A stretch of 64,000 nt of DNA from Xanthostigma xanthostigma (Eukaryota; Arthropoda; Insecta; Raphidioptera; Raphidiidae). The position numbers and the translations under genes are program-made. The stretch spans positions 19,616,465 through 19,680,464 of the forward strand of contig OY754468.1 in assembly GCA_963575645.1 (NCBI GenBank), read 5' to 3'. This document shows positions 1-12,400 of this stretch, piece after piece. The notes beneath the pieces are model-generated. The model saw nothing but the letters and a program-made list of their open reading frames with translations. It ran no database searches and was not told the origin of the DNA. Positions within the stretch are counted from its first letter, which is position 1. Every line of letters starts with the position of its first letter.

Positions 1-104
1 GCTTATTATCGATACATTGCTCTATCGGGTTTATAACCTTAGTGGAGTGGCGAAGTCTAAACTCTAAATGAAACATCCTGTAGAGACAATATTGCAAATT
101 TTAC

Positions 105-469
105 CTAATGTAATGGCTACTATCAGTATCCACATTTCGGTTTGTGTTTGTGGATGTATGTCGCCAAAACCAACACAAATAGTTGCCATAGCTATCCAGT
201 AAAGTCCAGTTAAGTAAAGTGTCCAAGGATCAATGGATTCAAAATCTACAACATTTTCGAAATTACTCAAAGATAATTTTCATAATCAATTTGAATCACA
301 TGTCGTACTTGCATGACCCATATAGATCCGGTATCTATGGATCCATGATCCCAGTTTAGGAGTTATCGTTATTCTTTCATTTACTCTCAAAAAGTCACAC
401 GAAAATAGAAGCAATATCGATGTCCATACATTAGTGAATATTATGATCGTCAATAAGCATATAAATATA
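105..469 (-). pseudogene. Channel E25: repeat 3, S5, pore and start of S6, with two in-frame TGA codons
   Basis: 121 codons; acceptor TTTTTAG, likely donor GTAAAA. S5 is TNVWTSILLLFSCDFL; the pore is LYWIAMATICVGFGDIHPQT, the only visible repeat with a K+-channel-like GFG filter; MWILIVAITLG starts S6. Between S5 and the pore helix the frame holds TGA at 286-288 and 280-282. No pair of GT and AG sites in matching phase would remove them. Either this repeat is broken, or there is a local sequence error or polymorphism. The next exon is outside the window. Confidence 0.75.
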
Positions 470-3400
470 CTAAAAACAAAAGTATTTGTGTTAAGATTGC
501 TCAGCTTTTACTACGTATACACACAGCAAATGCACTGCGCATGCGTGTAGAGTGCGTATGACGCTTCAACAGAGAGAGAGAGCAGAAACGATTCTCCCAC
601 TCTTTCCTTTCAACTGCCGGTTGAAGTCGAAGAAGGGAAAGCGTTCCACTTTCCGTTGTTATCCAGGACTATTTACCCCCCTAGCGCGCCTTAAAAAAAT
701 TAGGTGAGTCCTGAAAGGAAAGCATAAAAATAACTGAGCCAGGGCAAAAAAAATAATGATCAATGCCACTGTTTTTGGAGTCACTCTTTAAACTCAAGAT
801 GGTTGGAACCGACCCAGCGGAATGTAATAGGCCCCACTCACGATCAAACTTCATGCCACAGTTCAGTGTTCAGTGAAGTTGGGCCGATTAATCGAAAGAC
901 TGACTGGTACCACACACAGTTCATGCAAACTGTTCATTTTTTTAAATTTTTTGTGTTCAGTAACTGTTGGCATACACTCGTCGAGTATAGATATATAAAA
1001 TATATATTATATACATACTATAATATTATACTATAGATAATTAATAAGAACTAAATGAGTTATTTAAATGGCGAGGATTGGCTGTTCATAGCTATGGGAT
1101 TGTATTTAAAATAGGGAAATAAGAAAAAAAAGAAGAATATGGGTGAAAAATTTGTTAGAAATGCGTGATTCAAGAAGTCATATTTATTTGATTAATGAAT
1201 TACATCTTGAACCGCTTGATTGGAATAATTATTTACGAATGGATGAATTAACTTACAATTATTAGTTACCCCATTTATTAAGAACCAGGACACAAATATG
1301 CGAAAATCTATTTCTGTACAAGAAAGACTTGCAACAACATTGAGATTTTTGGTTTCTGGTTGTACAAAACACAGAACTCCAAAAACTGAACTGAAAAAAA
1401 CCCACACACCCAGCAGTTTACTTCAACACTGAACTCGTTCAAAAATCAAGATGCATTTGATGAGTTCATGCTTGACTTCAGTGTTGGTTTCAGTGTTTAT
1501 TTGTCCCACACATTATCATGCTTCACTGAACTATAAGTTTGAACACTGAACTGTGGCATGAAGTTTGATCGTGAGTGGGGCCTATTAGCCTGATTCAAAA
1601 GATGAATTGGTACGTCATCGTAAACTTACATGAGCCATCCAGTGCCCTTGAAAATGTTCTCTCTTTGGTACTCGAGGGCGGAACGTAAACGATACATTTG
1701 AATGACTCTGTTGAGTGCGAACAGTTCGAGTACGGCTGGTAACTTGATTTCCGGACCAGTCAATGCCGGTGACACGCTTTGAATTATTTTCTTGAACGGA
1801 CAACACGCCACTATGTCAGTTATCATGGCATGGGTCATGTATCTCTTCGCGGTTAATAGTGGATGACTAATAAGCACACCTTTTGAATTGTAATACCCGG
1901 CGTGCAAACGAACATATCTGTAAGTTATGTAAGTAATAATAGTTTAGTAGGAGAGCTATCAAACATTTTTGGGTGGGCATTTTAAACAAACGGTAATTTT
2001 TAATACTTACACAAGTGTGGAGTGCTAGGAAAAAAATAGTATTACTAATAAATGGATAACATTTTTCTCGAATATTTTCTTATGCAATCTTATAAACATT
2101 TTATATGAATTTATAGAGACAAAAATGGCGATTGCGAAAATGTAAACAAAATATTTTGGCATTTGAAAAAAAATGTATGTACACTTCCGGTTGACTTTGA
2201 AGTTCAAAAAAATATACCTTAAAGTTTCCGATAGTAAATTCCGAGTTGAATAAAAAAATTATCCAAATTTTTTTTGATACAAGAATTGTTTGTTGTTACC
2301 ACTATTGCTGAACACACTGTATATTTATATTTTATTTAAGCAAGACAAGTTTTTATTTTTTTAATAAATTATTAGCGATCAATTAAAAAAAAATCCAACT
2401 TACATATCAATGTACGCTGATACATCCAAAAATAGCTCAACATATATAATTGAGGGAAATATCGTGCTAATAAAATAGTGAGCTGGAAATACAACTCCAG
2501 AAAGAAATGCGCACACAGAGCGATATATTTCCCACCAAAGCATAAAATTTCCACTTGGAATCGTCGTCCGGGTTAATAAGAAATATCTGTAAAATGCACC
2601 TTTTTATAAAGAAAGTCACTTTTACACACATTGCAAATAATCAAGTGGTGACATTAAGGTATTTGCTTTGCTAAAAAATTTGCTAAAAGTTTTGGGGCGT
2701 ACGCATAGTAAACAGTGGAAGAATCAATAGTAAAATAATCCAAAACTTTAATCTAAGACTGTGACGTATAGCTAAGAGCCAGTAGCCGTGTGACAACACA
2801 TATTTTAATAAACCTGAATATTATAAGCCTATATTTATGATGGCAAACATATAAGTAACTAGAATACGCTAATGCGTATGCTTGCCATAAGTGAAAGTGT
2901 CCTCAGTTAAGGAGGTTAGCGCATGAAAAAATTTAAACATTTTTTAATAAAATTTTTTCTATATACCTACCTATTCATAATAATTTGTGTAAACTAAATT
3001 AAAAATTTGAAAATTATTGACCACTTAATTTTCGAAATATTAATGATTGAAAACTGGGAAATTAACACGGTAGAGATAGAGAATCAGTACACGATGTCTT
3101 TAAACCTATTTTCGGTAATGTTTAAATAAAGATTTTTTTATAAAAATGACTGTAATAGATATAAAAACTTTTTTTTAATATAAAAAAAAAATTATTCACC
3201 ATTTAAATAATTTGTATTTAACATTTTTTGAACCACATAACTGTGTAAGCTGGACGCTACCAAAATTTATATAAATAAAATAATTAAATTTAATAATAAA
3301 TTAAGAAGAAAATTATTCTTAATAAAGTTTTCGTAATATAATTTTTATAGCTCTAACATACAGTGTGTGCATTCCTAAATTCGCTACAGTAGCTGTAAAT

Positions 3401-6400
3401 TCGCTACAGTAGCTGTAGCGAATTTAGGAATGCACCCACTTATGTAAACAGTCAGCCTTGAAATCTTATTTTTCAATTTGACAGATAATATTCTTTTGCA
3501 AAATGAATGTGTATACTACCGAAGAAAATATTCAAATGATTACAACATAATCGGACTTTTTTTATTAATGGGACATTAAATTCCCAAAAACACTTAAATA
3601 TGGTGCGAGATCAAATATCTCCGCCTATTCGTGTTGAACCTAAAGACATTTGGGTCACTGATTTACCAACGCGCATACGTCATACCAGTCAGACAATTTT
3701 TGAATGAAATGTTTCCAAACAGATGGAGTTGTTTTTTTGTTTTATTTTTGTACAAAAAAATTAAAATAATGATTTATAAGAGCTTTTTATTATTAAAAAA
3801 GCCAAGTAAAGTAAAAATAAATCTAAATTAAATAGAAATCCTCAAGATTACCACGATAATTCAATAGAAATAACAATTAATGCAGTCATGGCTAACTCTG
3901 ATCCAAGTATTTTTTCCCAATGCTAATTTCCCTATGTGCACCTTACGCGTTTACATATTGTATAATATTTATTCGTGTTTTTTGCAAAATTACAGACAAG
4001 AAGGAAAAAATTTCTATTTTATTTTGTTATTTCAAGGTTGGCAATTTAGTCAAATTGTCAACTGTAAGTTTCATTTATTAACTTAAAAAAAAAATAATTG
4101 ACTAGTGAATTAATAATAACCATGAAATAGTACTATCTTAATACCTATATGATCAATTAAAAATAATCCTATTATATTTTTCTTTTCCTTTTTAAATAAA
4201 TTTAGAATAGATGTTCAACTAGTAGAAAGTACCACTCAAACCTTCTTAAGCGAGAGAACGCTGTAGAAAGCCAGAAATCAGCATTGTTTTGCATCATTAG
4301 TTACCATAGAGATAAGGAACTGTTCTCTCTCTTAATTGCAGACACTTTCACTGCTCTCTCGCGTACTCTATTGAAATATCTCTATGGTTGTATCATCCCG
4401 GCAGACACCATAAAAGGTCTGCTGTATGAGCGCGATGATATTATTATGCAAACATATGAGTGCGAGGTGAGAGCATTCGATGACTTTTTTTGACAGCCTC
4501 GTGAAATTTAGGTGGTTTATTTGTTTCCATAATTTTGTGAACGCATCTGCAGAAACTATCTTGAACGAGACGTGAAACGTAGCTACGGACGCAAATCAAT
4601 AAGGATAGTCAACGTAATTTCATCGACGAGTGATTTAATTTGTGAGTGAAAATTTCCCAGAAAGTGAAAGTATGATAAAATCAAATTAAAAGAAGTTTTA
4701 CTTCAACCACGCGTAAAGGTTACATAATATAGTACTCATTTATTTTGGTGAGATTTATTTAAATATTTTAGAAACCTTGATAAACTGAACAATCCATTTT
4801 CAAACGGTGCCATATAATCACTTCCAGGTAAGTGTCTTTCTCTTGATGAATAAACGTACCATGAACTTTTCTTTGGTTCTCGTTTTTCATACATCATGAC
4901 TTGAGACATGTGCTCGAATTTTCGCGGCATTATCTTTTAACGAAATGAAAATAGAACATGTAAAATCTAACAATACAGAATTATTTTTAAGCTGTTTCTT
5001 CTTTTTTAGCAGCGTGTAATAGACGAACAAAAAGCCGTTCAAATTTTTTAAATTTCAATAAATTAAGCTTATAGTTTCGTAAATAAATATTGAAAATAAA
5101 AAAACAGTTGTTTTTTTGTTCTGAAGAACTGTCAAAAAGAAATTACTTATAAGTATTGCTTTGGCAAAGTGATACCATATCTTATGTATAACTATCGCTC
5201 AAACGAGTATCACATTTCATAATATTAATTACTAGCCGTTACCCGCGTCACTGCACACGTTAACTGAAATTTTATTACCTTTTTATAATAGGTATTATAG
5301 TTAGGTACGCGGTGACAAAAGTGCCTTGCAACTCCCAAACGGATGATAAGCACGTTTTTGTATAGTTCGAGTGTCGTTCTCGAAATCCGTGTTGTCGAGT
5401 AGGGGTCTGGCGTCCGACGTTGAGCGGCTATAGTATTTTTTCCGAATTTTGCCCAGCAGTTCCAAAAATCATTTCCCAAACGGATGAAAATTACTGGAGG
5501 GCATCTACGCAAACCCCCAATTACCGGAAAAATATTTTCATCCGATTTGATCCTTGCCGTAGCCTGCAGTACAATTAAATGGACCCAGACTCCGAAATGA
5601 AAAAAATCATCAGCCGCATGCATGCAACCGGACTGATATAAATGGTTATTATTTATGTTATTAGAAAAAAAAGTTTTCATCCAAAATGCGCCTGGCTAAA
5701 CTATGCCAAATAACAAAAAACCCCGCCAGCGCGCGTGATTTTGATCCCGGAGTTCTCCGTAAATTTTCTGATAATATGTGGCTATACATATATACTTTGG
5801 TATCAATCGGCCTATATAATAACCAAATTTAATTCACGAGCAAAGCGAGTCAAACGCTAGTAAAGAGATACTAGCTAATTTGTGGATGAAGTATGCGCTT
5901 GGAGCGTTCACACGGTCCAAAAGTCGGAGTGTTCCCTTCATAATCGTCAAATCAGAGGAAAATAGTCTCATCAATGTTTAGGACAATAATACACAATTTG
6001 ATTGTAATCGGCCTTTCCACATTAAAGATTGAACATTCAGATCCTGCAGTTTCCCGTGATAATGAATATATCGGAGCATTATTATGGATGATCTGGACTT
6101 GACCGCAACTTTGGATGAAAATAATTTTTCGATGTTCTGTAGGTGTCAAAGAACCTGTGGGCAAATTTTCATCCATTTGGGAATTACTTTATCAAATTTG
6201 GCCCATTTAAATTTTGGAAAATTGTTACAAAGCGATCGCGATACATAGAGCAAAACAAATTTTTTTACATATTCTCAGACACGAACTATATCTCCCTGCC
6301 AAATTTCAAGTTCAAATGAGGAAATTTCCCCCCCCCCTTTTTTCCATTTTTTTTAGAGCTTTTGGAAGAGCTCTTTGCAAATATCAAATCGGATGAAAAT

Positions 6401-9400
6401 ATTTTTCCGGTAATTGGGGGTTTGCGTAGATGCCCTCCAGTAATTTTCATCCGTTTGGGAGATGATTTTTGGAACCGCTGGGCAAAATTCGGAAAAAATA
6501 CTATAGCCGCTCAACGCCGGACGCCAGACCCCTACTCGACAACACGGATTTCGAGAACGACACTCGAACTATACAAAAACGTGCTTATCATCCGTTTGGG
6601 AGTTGCAAGGCACTTTTGTCACCGCGTACCTAACTATTAGTCAGAGTGCCCGTCGGCAAAAAATTTATTGATACATACTCTCTCCAAACTTTGTATATGG
6701 CTTCATTAGGCCTAGTCTGACACCTATTTCCTCTATGACTTTTCATGATTTTGGGGCGTTTTCCCTATAAAGTTTCCTAAACATGTCGTTTTGACGACAT
6801 GTAAAAATTTATACATACTGTTTGGTTTTTTAATTGGATAGCTTAAAAACTTCAACCAAAACGCTAAAATAATGTTCTCTGACAAATAACATGAGCCATT
6901 TAAAATGTCTGACACCTCGAATATGTCGAAAAAACGACTATAAGAAAATTTATGAATAACCAGCTGATTTTCTCAGTATCTTATATTTGAACACTGCAAA
7001 ATCAAATTTTCATATTGTCTGACGGGGATAGTTTTCCTATTTTCCAGTCTGACGCGTCAAAGTTGTCGATTTCATGACTCTAAAAAAATTTATGAATAAC
7101 CAGCTGATTTTCTCAGTATCTTATATTTGAACACTGCAAAATCAAATTTTCATATTGTCTGACGGGGATAGTTTTCCTATTTTCCAGTCTGACGCGTCAA
7201 AGTTGTCGATTTCATGACTCTAAAAAAAATATCAATAATCAGCTGATTTTCTCAGTATCTTATATTTGAACACTGCAAAATCAGCTGGTTATTCATAAAT
7301 TTTTTTATAGTCATGAAATCGACAACTTTGACGCGTCAGACTGGAAAATAGGAAAACTATCCCCGTCAGACAATATGAAAATTAGATTTTGCAGTGTTCA
7401 AATATAAGATACTGAGAAAATCAGCTGGTTATTCATAAATTTTCTTACAGTCGTTTTTTCGACATATTCGAGGTGTCAGACATTTTAAATGGCTCATGTT
7501 ATTTGTCAGAGAACATTATTTTAGCGTTTTGGTTGAAGTTTTTAAGCTATCCAATTAAAAAACCAAACAGTATGTATAAATTTTTACATGTCGTCAAAAC
7601 GACATGTTTAGGAAACTTTATAGGGAAAACGCCCCAAAATCAAGAAAAGTTATAGAGGAAATAGGTGTCAGACTAGGCCTAATGAAGCCATATACAAAGT
7701 TTGGAGAGAGTATGTATCAATAAAATTTTTGCCGACGGGCACTCTGACTATATGTACCAAGTAGCCAGCAAACAGACACAAAACTGTCACCGTCATGCGC
7801 TAGGTAGCCAAAACGTGTTCCAAGACCGATACAGTGTCGTTTTAGCTACTGCGCATGCGAGTGATAGTTTCGTGTCCGTTTTCTGGCTGCTTGGAATAAT
7901 AATAAAAGAATTTGAAACTGTCTTAACATACAAACACTTTTCTTTCTTCTTCCACTGCTTTAAGAATAGTTTTTTCCGACAGTGGATATTCCATAAGTAT
8001 ATTACGGATACTGACATATGACAGCCTCATCAATCTAGCATGGGTTAATGTCCTAATGTCATGAACAACGGGTCGCACTGAAATTAAAACAACAATTTAA
8101 TTTAAAATAGCATTAAACGAACAGTGCGAGATCCCATATTAGAAATATATAGCCTCATCTATTATTTGATGATGACAAAGATTATATGTCAGATAATGCC
8201 TATACATCGCCTAATCGCGTACCGATGCTGTTAAATTAAATAAATTCCAATTAACTTTTTGGGTCAACTTCCCCGATTTGTTAATCATAAAAATCGAACC
8301 TAAGATGAGAGAATATGACACAAATAAAATGTTAACAAAACAAATAAACCCAAAGTACACAGAACATAACTATTTTCAAGATATGTTTGTGGGGATGATC
8401 TATATTTATGTATAGAATCAATGTTAAATTCCAATTCCTTGTGTCATATTGTCTCATTTTAAGTTCGATTTTTATAATTAACAAATCGGGGAAGTTGATC
8501 CAAAAAAGTCAATAAGAATTTATTTAATTTAACATCATCGGTACGTGATTTAGCTAGGTAAACTATGTGCGATTTATCAATGTGTCGCCGGGATATTGTC
8601 AAATCCGTGATATTCTAATTTCACAAGTGAAATTACAATATCACGATTGACAAAGAGTCGTGATATTATAATTTCACTAAGTGAAATTATAATATCACGG
8701 GTTTGACAATATCCCGGAGACATATATATTATTTAACATATAATCTTTGACATCATCAAATAACAGATGAGGGTATATATTTCTAATACCGGATCTTAGA
8801 CTATAATCAATGTTTTCGCTTACCTAAGAGCATTTCATAAACACAAAAATTAGAAGACGGCCCGCAGATTTTTTTCAGTATATCAATTTCAGGTAAGACG
8901 GTCTGCAAAAACGAAGTGAGTTAATTTGTATTTAATTCCATTGCACATACCGCTACACTGCCAGCGGTTGTACTCGATATCGCTTTGCGCGTCAGAGCTG
9001 AGTTTCGTTTCAACAAAAAGTTATATCTAAGTTAATTTCGCACGAAATCTATTCAAATTGTATCTTTCTGAAAAGGGGAGAGTCTGTTTTACAAAACGGA
9101 ACAATTCTTAGGATGATTAGAAGTCGAAGTCTTTTAACTAAAAGTGCGAATAGTAGTTGTAGGTACGTCCGAGCTATACGGGTACAAAACTTGACGAATT
9201 GCCTTTTTTATTCGCTTTGTATTTTCTTATGCAACCTTACAGATAATTTTATAGGAATTTATAGAAAAACAATAGAGATTTCGAAAATGTAAAAAATAAT
9301 ATCTATATTATGTTTGCATTTGAAAAAAAATGCATACACACTTCTAGTTGAATTTGAAGTATAAAAAAATATACCTCAGCGCAGTTTCTGAGAGTAAATT

Positions 9401-12400
9401 TTGAGTTGAATAAAAAACGATTCAAATTTTTGAATCTAGTAGAATACAAGAATTATCACTGTTATCACTATCGTTGAACACACTGAAAAAAAAAAATGTT
9501 TTTTTCGATTTTTTTTGTCCTGCCACACTAGACGATTCCCTTAAACACCAAGGAGTAGGGCGGGACGTTAGCTTACTTCACAATATCCTTGAATAAGTAT
9601 GTAGCATTCGTGACAGACTTCCCCAGCATAGGCGACCATTTCATTTGGTGGCAGAATGTATGTCTGTGCTGCCGATGCGATCTTGTTTAGACATGCTTCG
9701 GGCATAATCTAGGTAACAAAACACATACGATACCCACGTTAAAAAATCTAATCATAATCAGATTAAAAGCAGTATATACTAGGGTACGCACCAGTAAATA
9801 GTGTACAAAGTTTAATCAAAATCGGTCCAGTGAGTTCGAGTGTTGTTTGTAGGTACAAATAAACAGACACATTTTGTGATACCCGGTTTCCTGTCTGGAT
9901 GCCATACAAGTGAGAGTGGTAGTTTTCTCTGGTTTTGATCAATAGCGGTAAAAAACGATAAGAAATTGTCTCAAAGCGGTAGCTCGGAGAGTACTACAGT
10001 TGAAGACGGTAGAATTTCCGTAAAAACCAAAGACGTATGAGTATACAGTATGGTCACTTAAGTGTGCAACATATGGGAAAATTTTTAATTAAATGCACAA
10101 CCAAAATACAAATATTGCCAAAATTTGGTGCATGTCCGATAATCATTTTAGGTGCTGTTAGAATTGTTGAAACTCAAACAGCATACAGGATGGGTCAAAA
10201 AAAATAAAAATTGTACAAGAGTAAAGTGCCCTTATTTAAAAAAAATCAGCGAAATGTTATAAGAAAAAGTTGTTTAGAATTAAAAGTTATGGCCAAATAC
10301 CAAAACATGGCCTTCTAAAAAAAAAAAATTTTTTGAAAAACCAAAATTATAATTTTGTTGAAAATTTTTTTTTATACTTACCTTAACTAATAAATTATTC
10401 AAAATCAAATCAATTTCGCATAACTTTGTTCAAATTCAGGCATATTTGTAAAATTAACTTAGATTTTGAATTTTTTATGAAATCTGTTTGAGTTTCAACA
10501 ATTCTAAGAGCACCTAAAATGATTATCGGACATGCACCAATTTTTGGCAATATTTGTATTTTGGTTGTACATTTAATTAAAAATTAAAAATTTTCCCATA
10601 TGTTGCACACTTAAGTGACCATACTGTATATATGAGCCTAGCATTTCCTATATTAGTTAATACAATGTAGTAATGACAACATCCAATTAGATATGAGCGC
10701 CGCGCCGGCGCGCCGTCGCCACCGACGATTCCCTCCCGCCGCCGCCGCCGTGAAAATGTAACGGCGCGCCGAGCGAAAAGGCATATGTTTAAACGATCAG
10801 AAAATGTTGAAAACATATTTTTAAAGACTACTTTATATTTTTTTATGACTTAAAAGAAACATCTTTGTTTTCTCTAAGATTTATTTTCTTGTTAATTGTT
10901 ATTAGAACTTTATGACAACGTTGATTTTTTCTGCCAATCGAAGTGCCAAAAATATTTTAGCTCTAGGCTAGAAACCATTTCCTTATAAAAATAATTTGTG
11001 TTAAATAAATAATAATTCTGATTGTTAAACTACATGTTTTGTTTTATTGTATCCTGCCCATCATTAAAAAATGCTCCTAAGGTCACGCCGCCGACTACGC
11101 CGCCGCCGCCGACCTCAAAAAGTTGGCGCGCCGCCGCCGCTCCTTTACCCATCGGCGCTCATATCTACATCCAATAGAAGCACTCGCCTTTTTCTAAATA
11201 CCGATAACATATAGGTGTGCAGTTTTGAAAGACGATGTGGCGATTTGTGATTGAATGTTGAATGGACAGCGATTAAGTGTTGTACGTGGTCATCGCGTAG
11301 ACAAAGATGATTTCTTTATTTGGTAATTTTATATTTATATTGCATTATGTGTTACTCTATTACTGCTGACAATATGTAAAATATAGGATGTATGTCAGCG
11401 TCAAATGAATCGGATGTGTAACCAGAGATGTGGTTAAATTGCATTTTATATTGTTAAGGGGAATCGCCACAACGATAATTAGGTAATGAGGTTTGTAAAT
11501 AATATTGTAGATAAAATTATATTTTTGATTTGCTTAATCAAATTTAACTGATAAAAACTTTGACAAAAACATATTCTATGCCTAAAGTACAATGTCGTAT
11601 GAATAAATGAAAGGTCTGGATAATTATTTTATGATTTCTTACATAGGTACCTAATACCTATATACATAGCATCGCTTAACCATGTTTAAATATTCTTAAA
11701 AGTCGTGAAAAATTCTAAATTCACCAAAAGCAGTCTTATTCATTCATATCAAAGTCGCAAAAAATGTCACTTTCGAAAAATATTAATTTAAAATAATACT
11801 CATATGGTCTCCATGGTAATTTGGCTGCTACACATAGACAAATTTGTGGCTTTACCGAATGTCGGCTCGGAGAAAACGAACGTAATAAAGCGTCGGGTGC
11901 AAACTGGCTCCGCTCTATGTTTTAAAGATCAGTTGCAGTCCGACGACATTGATGTAGGATTTGTTTTCACCGGTGTCGTTTAGAATGTGATTAGTTGTGG
12001 ACAGCAAAAAATGTGCGCAAAGATATATCCCTTTCATTTATTTATCTGAGGTAAAAACGGTAGGTCTGGTTACCTTGAAAATAGGAATTTGCTTGATTGC
12101 ATCAATACAACGATGAATTTTCTGAGCGTCTCTGAGATGTTCAGGTGCGTCGAAATATAAATCATTGTCGTTCATAACCATATATCCATTGCAGTTGTAC
12201 CATTGCAATATTAAATACTGGTTCACTCGACTTTCTATAGAAGTCAACATTTTTTGTGCTTTGAGAAATTTACGTAGTTCAAGAACAAGATTAAGATAGG
12301 ATTCTCTAAAAGAGAAAATATATTTCAATGTATTTTTTGGAAGCACTTTTCATATACAGGGTGTGTCACAGAAAACCGTACATAGGGAAAACTCCATTTT

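Noticed and set aside
105..469. A small intron removing the two TGA codons in E25
   Set aside because: All GT sites upstream of the stops are in phase 0 or 1, while the only AG after them needs phase 2; the interval would also be only about 45 bases.
5225..5680. A 151-codon open frame and its mirror on the plus strand at 6362-6640
   Set aside because: Both are the two arms of one inverted-repeat element; no domain, and the similarity is DNA-level symmetry.
6733..7655. Two identical 60-residue open frames on opposite strands
   Set aside because: They are mirror images in the 1.1-kb hairpin at 6638-7750, not a gene pair.
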